Positions 44,737 to 56,227 of a DNA stretch of 64,000 nucleotides are shown here, piece after piece (within the stretch, counting starts at the first letter, position 1; each line of letters starts with the position of its first letter). Source of the DNA: Adineta steineri (Eukaryota > Rotifera > Eurotatoria > Adinetida > Adinetidae); NCBI GenBank assembly GCA_905250115.1, contig CAJNOI010000063.1, positions 373,265 through 437,264 on the forward strand, written 5' to 3'. A program made the position numbers and the translations under genes. The notes beneath the pieces are model-generated. The model was not told where the DNA came from, did not search any database, and worked only from the letters and a program-made list of their open reading frames with translations.

Positions 44737-45819
44737 AATGAGAGAAAAAATGCTCGTGTTTAAAGTATTGACAATATTCACACTAATAAAGGATATTAGA
44801 TATCCAAATTTTATAATGAAAAAAAGAAAATATAATAAATAACAACGACTAAGTACCATTGGACTCTCTTGTACGTCTTGAGAGAGTTTTTATGTTAAAT
44901 ATACAATGTTTAATTAATGAATAAAAATAATTTTAAAGTTTATTTTTAAGTATTTTATTCATAATAATACTAAATAAAGTAAAAAATTTTATTTTCGAAA
45001 TTAATAATCAATCGAAAGATGTCGCTCAAAGATAATGAAGTTTAATATAAAATTGGCTGAACATAAAGTGACAAAAAAATGAAATTAATATGACCATTTG
45101 ATATTATTTCAGTATATTAAACAAACATATTTCTCTACTTTAAATATCATCTTAAGTGAAAGAATTTAAGTCAAACAGTAAGGCGTTTAAATGGCAGTAC
45201 TTTTCACCCTGAAGAGTATTGCTATTGTCTCATTAAGCTCATAATTTTTCGTATGACAGATAATATGATCGACATAAGTATGCAATACGTTTTCACTTTA
45301 ACTATATCTTTATTCTCATCGTATTTGCGTGGATGTGACTATAATGATAAAATCCCTAGCAAAATGAAAAGAAACAATGGCTATTTTACTGATATTTGCT
45401 CTCCCTAACTCGACTTACTAGTGCGTTATGAAGAATTCTACCATCTGCTGAGCTAATTTTGTCTATAACTTATCCTTTTATCTTTTCTCACTTTTAGCTT
45501 TTCTTCGAACATCGAAATCATTCCTTTTCATCTCTACTTAATAAACTGTATTAAATGAATGTTCAGTGGTCAACATCTTATAGAATAAAAAGCTATGCCT
45601 CAAGAATAAAACATGTGTGATATTTTCAAACATTCTTCTCTGATAAAGATCATTTATTGATCCATTAATCATAATTTATGTATAATTACTCATGAATTAT
45701 CACTTGTCATGAGTCAAATACTTAATAAATGAACTATAGAAAGAAAAACAAAAAATTTACATAGCGTAACCATTTATTAACAAAAAGAACAAAAACAATA
45801 AAAAGAAATATCTATTCTA
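44737..45819. other. Intergenic
   Basis: No gene seen. The first ~150 bp are probably the promoter of the BAH gene; the rest is AT-rich. Confidence 0.4.
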
Positions 45820-47200
45820 TTATATTGATGATTTTTTCCATTCAATTCCTTCTTCTAGAAAACACAAAATAAAAATATGATAAAATATTCAAATAATCAT
45901 GATCTCACCTTCAAGTAATGCATTTGATCGACAAAAAATATTTGTATTAAAAAATTCTCCTGTTTGTTCAGATCTAATAACTAGACGAAAATCAAGTTGA
46001 GATTTTTTTAATTGATAAATGGCAATTTTATTCTTGGCATTATTTCCAATAAATGCATAAGATCTTTCATTATTGTCTACGTATTAAAAAAATATGATTA
46101 TCTTTTTAGATAATTTATAATCTTATCTTACCGAATGAATTGATATTGTTCATCTGTTTAAGTTGACATTGCTTAAGGCGAGTGAGAATAAGATGAGGAA
46201 ATCTAATCAAGAATATACAGTTGATTATAGCTATTTATTAGATAACATACCGTTTTGAACGAGAACAAACTTCCTCTTTGTTTATTTTGAAATAGATTGA
46301 TGAGTCTTGAATAATAACATCAGTAGGATGATTATTTTTCTTTGGATATGAATAAAGAAGTGGATATGGATGAATAAATGATATATCTTGATAAGGAAGA
46401 GTAAGACGAGTAACACGTATGAAAAGATTAGAATTGTCGGAGAAAATTGATGGAAGCTAAAAGTAAAGATATACACGATTGATTTATAGAATCATAGTTA
46501 AAACTAGTAGATTTCTATTTTACATACCGCAACAGTAACATATCGACCATGCATTCCTTTAAGATATCGTCCTGAAACATTTTTCTTTGTTTTTATTCTT
46601 GTATTCACAAAATTTCCATTGAGCGGTGTATTTGTAATTTCACTTAGATAACGTACATGATAGTATGGTTCAGGTGGATTAATAAATGAAAGTGAAATAT
46701 CAGATTGACATTTAAAATCCATTGGTGGCTAAATAATATATAATTATTCAGTAACGAATGAAAGATCAGCATATATTAAACTTACAGATTTGACTTGAAC
46801 AATATATTGCTGTGATTTTGTATCGGTATAAATTGATGATAAATCAGACATACCTAAATAAATTCATAGTAGAATTACACTATAGTACAGTTACAGTTAT
46901 TCACACTTACTCGGTGGAATATCAAAACTAGAACTTGATAATAATTCATCAAAAGATATTGTTTCTTTTTCTTCGGAAAATAGATCAAATGAAGGAAAAA
47001 TATGATTTAGATCACTTGGAACTAGATGATGATAGAAGTTTTTTTTTTATAAAATTTATATACATATCCAATTCAAAGTGAAACTTACTATCAATATCAG
47101 TAATATCTATTGATAGAAGACTGTTTTCATTATTCTCTAATTTTATTGCGGTTGAATTGAAAGATATATCTTGAAAAATTGGTGATTCTTCTTTTGCCAT
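45820..47200 (-). CDS. Possible divergent Rel-homology protein (eight exons)
   Basis: Exons on the minus strand are 47200-47089, 47021-46911, 46853-46786, 46728-46528, 46456-46251, 46202-46132, 46076-45909 and 45854-45820. All introns are GT-AG, 48-72 bp, and in phase, giving 323 residues. The N-terminal 80 residues are acidic and Ser-rich (FDLFSEEKETISFDELLSSS). The rest has a Rel-domain-like order: PEPYYHVRYLSEITNTPLNG (compare FRYxCEGPSHGGLPG), YVTVALPS, RVTRLTLPYQDISFIHPYPL (compare VTKDxPYxPHPHxL), KEEVCSRSKRFPHLILTRL, then SQLDFRLVIRSEQTGEF (compare LNxVRLCFQxF). Similarity is weak and the DNA-contact Arg/Cys/Glu residues are not all kept. It may be an NF-kB/Rel-like factor, or another beta-sandwich transcription factor. 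The gene structure itself is well supported. Confidence 0.72.
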
Positions 47201-49044
47201 TGATTGCTTATGTCTGTCTTGTTAACAACTAGAATAGAACCAAATCATCATATGTATATCTTGTCATGGCAAGTGAAAGAAAATGAAATGAGTATCTTTT
47301 TTTTTCTGCTCATCTTCTGAATGGTGGTGATAAACGAATAAGAGAACATGTCTATATATATTCTCACACATTTCTTCTTCTTCTTCTTTTTTTTTTATTT
47401 CTAATCATGATATACAAATGTAATTTTCTTTGAATGAAGAAAGAAAAACAAATCATACAAATATGAACAATTATTAATGTCTATTGAATTTATGAGACTT
47501 TAGATAAGTTACACTACTATAATATAATCAATTAGCCATGAGTAATGGTAGTTTTATTTTAAAGCATGAATTCAACTTTTCGAGTAGCCAGAGTTGAAAG
47601 AAACATCAGCATTGCATGGGAAAATTTTCTTTTATCTCAACACTTATGATATATTTGTCTATGTAGCTACTTCTTTTTATTCTCTTATCTTATAATTCTT
47701 GATACATCAATGTTAATTATTATCATTTTTCTTTTAAATTATAAATTACACAAATTGTTGTTTTTTTGTGTCAGTATTATCAAATCAAATTTGTATTCAT
47801 TTTCATTTTTGAATTGATAAGAAACAGAAATATTTCTTAGATCTGTTATATTTCAAAATGGTCACTTCCGTTTTATTCCAATCTTATGAAATGTTTGAGA
47901 GATCATTAGATAACGATTGACAGAAACAATAGATTCACATCTATGTTTCCTAATTGTTTTTATATCAAGAGATTGAATCAGAATCATACATATCAATTCG
48001 ACAGTGAGCTGATGAATACAATGTTATTTATTGAGAGCTGATTTAAATCATTCTTGAAAATTATACAAGATATATATATGTCAATACTGTTATTTTGATG
48101 CAATTTAAATTAGAATGTAGTCATATAAGAAAGCAATAGAATTTTTCATTGTATATTTTAATCATTCTTTAGATAAGAAAGTCATATGAAGAAAGCATTT
48201 ACCTAATGATCGATTAAGCCAAACTAACTAACTAAAATACAATGGCATTTAGTATATGTATGTAAGACAATTATCCTATACAAAAAAATCCTTTTATCTT
48301 AAGTATTTAAGCAATTTTTTCTAGTTTAACTAAAAGAAAATTTAGACAGTAAGAACATTGAATAAAACTGAGGTAAATTTAACATGAAGTTTCTGAATAT
48401 TTCTTGTATCAATTGATTATAATATTTAACGATGCCATAAATAATCCAATATCATATCTATTATAAACTTATGTGTTATAACAAAACGTTGACTTTTTGC
48501 AGCTTTGTGAAAGATTATCAATTGTAATCAAAAAAATTTCTTGATTCGCCGATAAATAATGATGATAAAATCAGATTGAAACAATTCCATTTGAAAATTG
48601 AAGTATATCTAATTGATACATATTTTTTGTAAGATTACTTACAATGATTATAGTTCTCGTTGCACCCAAAAACCAAGAGAGAAGCACACGTTCATATAAA
48701 TCTGTATTCTAAATAAAGACACACCGTGAATAATAAACCATAAAAATTGTTCTGGAGTGAAAAAATTGTATGTATTGTATATTCGAACCAAAAGACACTG
48801 ATACAAAGCGTTTTCACACACTGTATTTATAGTCCGAGAATTAATAAGTAGAACGTGAATGTATGCTATGAAAAGAAAACAACATCGCAATAAACATACC
48901 TTGAACTGATAAAATAAAAATGCCATAAAAGAAGCACGAAGAAAGAGAAACGTGTTAGTATTTTATTTTTATCATGCGCAAAACTGGAATCGTATACATT
49001 ATATATCATATTCCTTGGTATAATCCATTAATCAACGTATACTT
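47201..49044. other. Gene-free stretch
   Basis: 1.8 kb AT-rich, with a TTC microsatellite near 47375-47395. A 92-codon minus-strand frame (48648-48926) has no supporting features. Confidence 0.4.
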
Positions 49045-49512
49045 TCAAGTAATAGTCAATTGAGTAGTAATCGATGATGATGATAATGCAAATGCCGATA
49101 CAACACAATACCTTGAAAAACATAATTATAATAACATAAAGAGATATCTTTTTGTATTTCATATCTTACATCGAATCATTTTCCCATCTAAAATATAAGC
49201 TTGTATAATATTTTTTTTTCTTTATAAAAATTTGTTCACAGACTGTATAATTGTACTTCCATCAACTGCAAAATCCCATAAACAAGCATTACTCATATGA
49301 ATATTTTCATTTGTTTTAGGAATAATCATTGCAGTAATAATTGTTTTAAATGAATCTTGAATTTCAAACAATGATCGTTGACATGAATCAACAATTTGTC
49401 GAGTCCATTTATCAATAAGTTCTAATCGATATTGATTTGAATTGAGAATCTCTTCAATTATTTTTCGAATAATATCCGTCGTTTTAGTAATATCAAAATC
49501 ATCTATAGACAT
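49045..49512 (-). CDS. DYNLT1: Tctex-type dynein light chain
   Basis: Three exons on the minus strand: 49512-49244, 49187-49170 (only 18 bp) and 49111-49045, in phase, giving 117 residues (DYNLT1 113). The frame upstream of the chosen ATG is not conserved. Matching segments are TTDIIRKIIEEILNS, YRLELIDKWTRQIVDSC, FKTIITAMIIPK, SNACLWDFAVDGSTIIQ and, across the micro-exon, WENDSMYCVVSAFALS. It is a light chain of cytoplasmic or axonemal dynein that binds the intermediate chain and cargo. The gene is divergent from the ABCD transporter, 189 bp apart. The end is a few residues longer than in vertebrates. The exact Tctex paralogue (DYNLT1/3 or DYNLT2) is not certain. Confidence 0.88.
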
Positions 49513-49701
49513 ATGAACATAAAAAAATACTTTGGCGGTCTTTTTATTTGTTTTCAACTGTTCAATAGTATGACATCTTATGAAAACGATACAAAAAAAT
49601 ATTTTCACGGTTGGTTGGTTTTCATTCATTGGTTGTTAATAAATCAGCTGATTGATAATTACTCACTACTGCATAGAATAATTATAGTCACCGACTTATA
49701 A

Positions 49702-52336
49702 ATGTCTCGTCGAGTAAAGATCTTGTTTGTTTCATCATCATTTACTTTAATTATTTATCTACTTCGTCGTTATCGTCGATATCTTCTACGTAAAACACGG
49801 CAAACATCAGTTACACAAGGATCTCTAATAAATATTCCTTCTTCATCATCATCATCATCTGGTATTTCAGTTAATAAACGATTTTTAAATCAACTTTTAG
49901 TAATTATTCGAATATTTAATCCACGTTTTGGAAGTGATGCATTTTTTTTACTAATTACACATGTAACTACACTTATTTCACGAACATTTCTTTCCATTTA
50001 TATTGCACGTCTTGAAGGTGCTATTGTAAAATCATTAGTACAACGAAATCTACGTGATTTTATTCGTACAATTTGTATTTTTCTTACTGTCGCTGTTCCA
50101 TCGAGTTTTATCAATAGTTTAATTCGATATACTGAATCAAAACTGGCATTAGCTTTTCGTACAAAATTAACTCGTTATGCTTACGACTCATATTTTCGTG
50201 TAAGATATTTTTCTATATTTCATGTAGTTCTATAATTTTTTATCTATAGAACCAAACCTATTTTCGTGTATCGAATTTAGATAGTCGTTTACTTACACCA
50301 GATCAAAATCTAACAGATGATATCGAAACATTTGCATCTACACTGACACATCTGTTTTCTCAATTAACAAAACCATTTTTGGATGTTGCGATCATAACAT
50401 GGACACTTGTTAGAATGGTTCAACAGAAAAAAACTGCACGAGGTCTTAGAGGTAAAATTAAGATAATATTTATATTATTATTTCACGCCATTTTTTCTTG
50501 TAATAGAAGTACCTATTTTAACAATTATGGTTATTTTTTTAACATTTTGGGCTCTACGAAAACTTTCGCCACGATTTGGTAGACTTGTTTCGGAAGAAGC
50601 GAAACGACGAGGTTTACTTCGTTTTGCACATACAAGAATTATTGCAAATGCTGAAGAAATTGCATTTTTTGATGGTCATGAAGTATGTAAAATCGATCAA
50701 TCGAGCTTTTTAAATTCACAAGATTATGTATAGGTAGAAAAAAATTGGATATTAAAATTATATAATCAATTACGAGAACAAACTAATTTAATCATTAAAA
50801 AGAAATTATGGTTCATCATGTTAGAACAATTTCTTATGAAATATTTTTGGCATTCATGTAAATATACATAGAAAATGGATTTAATATTTTTTATTTTGAA
50901 AAATAACTTTTCAGAGAATTTATTTATTCATTCTAAAATCTTGTATTTAGGTGGAATGATATTTATTGCTATACCACTTCTATCGTATGATGGACCACCA
51001 ACAACAGATGGTAATTCATATGTATGTAAAGTAAAACTCGAAATGTTCTTTGTGTAATAGATCCAATTGGAGATCCACTTGGTATAAGTACACGTACACA
51101 AGAGTTTACAGTTAGTAAAAATTTATTATCTTCGGGTGCTGATGCAGTAGAACGTATTATATCATCATATAAAGAAGTAAGGTTGAGTTTATTCACTTTT
51201 TTTTTTTGAGAAATAAAATTTCTTTTAGATTGCAGAATTAGCAGGACGTACAAATCGAGTTTATACAATGCTTCATGTATTTGATGAGTGTGCAAATGAA
51301 CGATATCGACGAATTTCTATGACAATCGATGATCATACATCGATAGATATGAAACGAAAAGTTATGTTAAATCAACAAGCAGGTTAAATATTATTTGATT
51401 AAATAAAATTAAATAAATAGTTTTTTTATTCTTATAAATAGAAGGGCAAATTATTGAATCAGATGAAAATATAATCGTTGAAAATGTACCAATTATTACA
51501 CCAAATGGTGATATTATTGTTGAAAGTCTTTCATTGAAAGTAAAACTTTTTTGTAAATAATCATATATATGACATATTTTGTATTTTTCTAATTAGATCA
51601 TACCAACTATGCATGTTCTTATCACAGGTCCCAATGGTTGTGGTAAATCTTCATTCTTTCGACTTATTCGAGGTTTATGGCCAATCTATTCGGGTCGTCT
51701 TTATCGACCAAATCCATCAAATTTCTTTCTCATTCCACAGAAACCATACATGTGTCCAGGTACCTTACGTGATCAAATAATTTATCCACATACAATCGAT
51801 CAAACATTTGCTAATGATGATCAATTAATGGAAATGTTACATTATGTTGAATTACAATATATTGTACAACGTGAAGGTGGTTTAAATGCTGAACGTGATT
51901 GGAAAGATATTCTTTCTGGTGGTGAAAAACAACGTCTTGGTTTAGCTCGTATGTTTTATCATAAACCTAAATATGCTTTACTTGATGAATGTACAAGTGC
52001 TGTATCGATTGATGTCGAAGGAAAAATTTATGAACGAGCAAAACAACTTGGTATTTCTCTGTTGACAATTACACATCGACCTTCTCTTTGGTAAGAAAAG
52101 TTATATTTTGTTGTTAGTGTTTGTAAATATTTTTTAGGGCTTATCATACACATTTACTTCAATTTAATGGTGAAGGTCAATGGACATTTGAAGTTCTTAA
52201 TACAGAAAAACGTTTAACTCTTAAAGGTGAAAAAGAACGTCTTGAAGCACAATTAGCTGGTGTTCCTGCAATACAACAACGTTTAAGTGAATTATGTCAT
52301 TTACTTGGTGAAGATACGATAGACAATTGTAAATAA
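49702..52336 (+). CDS. ABCD: Peroxisomal ABC half-transporter, ABCD family
   Basis: Ten exons: 49702-50199, 50250-50451, 50507-50682, 50734-50857, 50951-51010, 51061-51176, 51229-51382, 51442-51539, 51597-52090 and 52138-52336. All are GT-AG and in phase, giving 706 residues (human ABCD1 745). The transmembrane half shows [35 protein letters not shown] and the EAA-like [12 protein letters not shown]. The ATPase half shows Walker [10 protein letters not shown] (487-495), signature LSGGEKQR (from 582) and Walker [10 protein letters not shown], then SITHRPSLW-type switch residues (TITHRPSLW). ABCD1/2 dimers carry very-long-chain acyl-CoA into peroxisomes for beta-oxidation. Sequence details such as [12 protein letters not shown] are nearly as in ABCD1/2. 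Confidence 0.95.
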
Positions 52337-52796
52337 TATACTATTTCAGTTAATATAAAACGAACAATTTTCTTTTTTTCTATTTATTTTATAATCATAT
52401 TACTTTTTTTTGTATCAACTGTATTTTAATAGTGTAGGATATTTAAAAAAAGAACTACGCAATAGAAATAATTATTCTTACGCACAATTTAGAACTGTTA
52501 ATTTAAAGTGAAAATTAAGATTTTCGTATGTCGTCATTTAATATTTGATTAAATGTGTGACTTGCAATTCATTAGTTAACGCTTTTTATGTGATAATTGT
52601 ATCATTCTTTTTTTATCACTATTTATTCTCTCATCTTCGCCTCCTACTAGTCTTATATTTCTTTTAAAACTATATGCTCAATCTTTACCATACTTCAATT
52701 CTATTATACTGATTCAAATTTGTGATAGTTGATACAAGCAAAGTAAGTTGTTCAAATGTATGAATCAGATATATATAAGATACGAGTTTATAGATC
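52337..52796. other. Intergenic, promoter region of the prohormone gene
   Basis: No gene seen. AT-rich. A TATATAAGA word at about 52770-52778, some 20 bases before the start codon, could be a TATA box, though the leader would be very short. Confidence 0.35.
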
Positions 52797-53319
52797 ATGA
52801 ATCAATCGACATTATTTATCCTATCTGCTGTTCTTATACAATTAACTTCCGCATGTTTTATTACAAATTGTCCTATTGGTGGCAAACGAAGTTTACTTCT
52901 TAACAATAATCATCATAAGCATGAAGTTAATAATTATTCTAATAGTTTTCATATCTTATTTTTTCTTTTTTTTTTGCATTTATTTCAGTGTCCAAGTTGT
53001 GGATTCAATGGTCAATGTTTTGGACCATCAATTTGTTGTACAAGTTTAAGTTGTCGTATTGGACATCCATCTGACATTCATCAATGTACAAGTGAAAATC
53101 GTAGTCCTGTTCCATGTACTATCAAGAGTGCAGTTTGTTCAGCAGTACCTAATGGTCGATGTGCTGCGAATGGAATTTGCTGTGGCACAGGTATAGGATT
53201 ACAATTATATTTGAAATTCTTTTTAAAAAATTATCTATCTCTTAGATTCATGTCAAATGGATAAAAGTTGTTCAATATCATCAAATCAAGATGACGAATC
53301 ACCAAATCTATCAACATAA
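52797..53319 (+). CDS. Vasopressin/oxytocin-type neuropeptide precursor with neurophysin
   Basis: Three exons: 52797-52925, 52989-53190 and 53246-53319, in phase, giving 134 residues. Residues 1-19 are a signal peptide. Residues 20-28 are the nonapeptide CFITNCPIG, with the family's two cysteines, Asn5, Pro7 and Gly9. G29 then gives the amide and K30-R31 the cleavage site. A short linker leads to a neurophysin domain with all 14 expected cysteines (CPSC, GQCFGPSICC, LSC, then GRCAANGICC, DSC, KSC). The conserved CFGPSICC motif is intact. The peptide should act through a vasopressin/oxytocin-type GPCR after release from neurosecretory cells, probably affecting water balance, muscle or reproduction; the role in rotifers is inference. 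Exon 3 encodes the last two neurophysin cysteines, as usual for a split precursor. Confidence 0.95.
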
Positions 53320-53602
53320 TATCAATTTCGTTTTTCTTTCTTGATTTTGATGTTCTATCCTATGATTGAAATATTTTAATTAAATAAATAGTTATCATAA
53401 GAATCAGATTGTAAACTTTTTCTTTTTGTTCAAAAAGTAAAGATAATTTATCAGATGTCACTAGCTTGTTTTGTTCATAAGATATTAACTGCATGATTCC
53501 AATTGGATCAATAGGAATCACTGAAAACACGTGGAATTTATCTTTCTTCTTCAGTTAGATCAAAAGGCATATACGAGAAAGTTCATATTTCTTGTAAGCA
53601 TC
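53320..53602. other. Intergenic
   Basis: No gene. It holds the 3' flank of the prohormone gene (AATAAA-like word at about 53384) and the upstream region of the RING gene. Confidence 0.35.
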
Positions 53603-55068
53603 ATGGCTCGTCAATATTCTAATCGTTCATTTATTCCAACTCATGAATATCCTTCATCAGATAATTCATCTAGACGATATCGTCAATCATCACAGTCACA
53701 GAATAATTTTTCTTATTTTCAATATCCACCTCACCGAGAAATAAATAATCATCATCATTCATCATTACCTTTTAGTCGTATTACAGTAAGACAAAGTCTT
53801 TTCATAGATCAAACAATTCCCTAAATAAATTTCATTTTTAAAAGGCTTCAGCAACGACACCAAATTATCGTTTTGAAAATCCATCTGCAGCATCATTTAC
53901 TCGTCATCCACCATGGTTTGATGGTGATTGGGAAGATCATCATCATGGATCAACATCTCATCATAATAATAATCATATAAAACGTCAACGTTCATCAACT
54001 ACAAATAATTCAACAAATTCTCAATCATATCATCACCATCATCATCAGCAGCATCGTCATCAACATGAACGAAAACGTTCAAGAAACAATGAAAATGAAT
54101 ATCATCCTCATTATCAACCATATTCGTAAGACTTAATCGTCAAGTAATATTTTTTTAAGCTTCATTCTTTAGAAATCATCGATCTGCTAATCCTACATCA
54201 CATCATACTCCTTCATTTTCACGATCAATTAATAATGAATCATATAATCGTTCTGTTCAACCTCATCATCAATCACCACCTGTCGCTACATCCTATCGTC
54301 AATCAATGCCTTCTTCTTCTTCTTCTTCAGCATCGAATACTTATCATCATCGAAATGCAATGACATTTGAACCTACATTATATCATCCTCCAATATTTCA
54401 TCAAACATCAATGTCTACTCATATACATCAACGACCTTCATCATCGTTTCTTCTTAATAATTTACTTCAGTAAAGATATAATATTTTTTATTTTAATTTG
54501 TGAAAAAATAATTTTTTCTATTCTTTAGTCGTATTATTGATGCACATGCAGCATCATACAATAATAATCATATACAATATCATCATCATCATCCTCCAAC
54601 ATCAGCATCAATTGATTTGATTGCTTATGCATGGATGTCACCTAGTCATGAAATATTTTCTGTACCATCTACATTTAATATTCAATTTAGTGTAAGATTG
54701 CTTTTTCTTTCAATTTGTTTAAAACAATATGAGTATATATATCTATAGGATATTTTCGATTTAATTATGCCTGATGAAACACCAGTTGTTGGTTTAACTG
54801 ACAGTGAACTTGAACGATTACCAACAATAATTTATTCAAAAACATGTAAAAATATTAAAATTGATGATAAATGTGCTGTATGTTTAAGTGAATATATTAA
54901 TGGAGAAGAACTTAAACGTTTACGTTGTAAACATTACTTTCATAGTGAATGTATCAATCCATGGCTCAAGGTAAATTTCCGATTGATAATTTTATTAAAT
55001 ATATATATAGAATTTTGTTTTAGACATCAACACGATGCCCGATCTGTCGAGGTGAACAGACAAATTAA
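53603..55068 (+). CDS. RING-H2 ubiquitin ligase with His/Ser/Asn-rich N-terminus
   Basis: Six exons: 53603-53785, 53845-54125, 54173-54469, 54529-54691, 54749-54970 and 55024-55068. All introns are GT-AG and in phase, giving 396 residues. The first ~270 residues are low complexity (His, Ser, Asn, Gln, Pro runs) and probably disordered. The C-terminus holds GLTDSELERLPTIIY and a RING-H2 finger: CAVC, then LRCKHYFHSEC, then CPIC. The last pair of cysteines sits on its own 45 bp exon. The pattern GLTxxxIexLP plus RING-H2 at the extreme C-terminus is that of RNF38/RNF44/Arkadia-type E3 ligases. Substrates are unknown. The gene follows the prohormone gene on the same strand after 283 bp. Confidence 0.85.
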
Positions 55069-55669
55069 ATAATATATTGTCCGGATTTTTTTTCTAGCTT
55101 TGTATGTATAGTTTCCAGATAAACACGAGTTGCATTATTATTATCTTTTCTTTTGAATTGTGAACATATTTTTGTTTTCATATTTGTATTCTAGAATTTC
55201 TTTTTTTGTTTTCTATTTTGCCTATCTTATGTGCAATAGTCTTTCAAACATTATTTGAGAAAAAAAACATGACACATCTATAGTGAAAGAGAAAAAAGAA
55301 TTGAATATTACTTTTTTTCTTGTGTTTCTTATCATTTTTCTTTGATTCATTTTACATATATATACATACATAAGAAAGTCTCACACGAATAAATCATATT
55401 ACGGAACAAAAAATAATATATCAAAATTTATGGCAACTTGAATGAAGTATAGAAATCCGTTATCGATATTTATTTTATACAAAGGCATGCATTGAGAATT
55501 TTGATGATAAAGACTTATCTTTGCTTGTTTATCGATAACGTCACAGATTATTACACAAGTAAGAAACTGTTTCACAAATTCGAATTCGTTTATATCAAGA
55601 AAAAATTTGAAACGTTATTCTGAAGCGTTCAGCGTTATAAGTATAGAGTGGTAGACCTCAATGAAATAG
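55069..55669. other. Intergenic
   Basis: AT-rich, T-rich runs downstream of the RING gene; no gene seen. Confidence 0.4.
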
Positions 55670-55840
55670 CAGGGGCGAATTCAAAATTTCTATGAAGGGG
55701 GTGGCGGTTTATAAGAAAAAAGTGGAAAGTAGTATTATTTTTTAGGAGAGAAACCGATAGTGTTCTACCTGTTTTCAGTATTTGGCGAAGTATCTATTTT
55801 CGAGGGGATGGCGGTCGTCAGTTCACCTAATATCTGTTTT
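55670..55840. mobile_element. hAT-type MITE copy, related to 8501
   Basis: It starts CAGGGGCGAATTC. It shares GGAAAGTAGTATTATTTTT (about 55723-55741) with the reverse strand of the copy at 8501-8598, and ends in GTTCACCTAATATCT, the counterpart of GTTCGCCTAATAGCT there. The interior also has a repeated GGGGTGGCGG / GGGATGGCGG word. Ends are diverged and no target duplication is visible. Confidence 0.5.
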
Positions 55841-56227
55841 TATGTATCACTCTTATACAATACCTACTGCCATTGAATATACTTAATTTTGATTATTAAT
55901 ATTGACTATCAACAGATGAACTATTTCTGATTCAATATTATTAACATAGAAGACTAAGATCTCTTGAAAGCAAGAACGTAAGCTTTATCATCTCTGTCCG
56001 TTATCATAAATAGTTAATCATTTACTATATATTTCATTTGATCAAAACTCGAAGAACCTATGATCTATATCTATGCCAAACAAAAATTTTTCAACAGTAA
56101 AATATATTCTGTCTGATATTTAAGAAGAATCCATTAGTATTTGATTTTATTTGGTTATCAAATGTTTTTGTATTTTTTCAAGTTAGATGTAGGTAAAATA
56201 TATTTAAAAAAAAGAAACAAGTTTATA
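55841..56227. other. Intergenic
   Basis: 3' flank of the HEAT-like gene on the minus strand; no gene seen. Confidence 0.35.

Noticed and set aside
48648-48926. 92-codon open frame, minus strand
   Set aside because: No recognisable domain and no adjoining exon.
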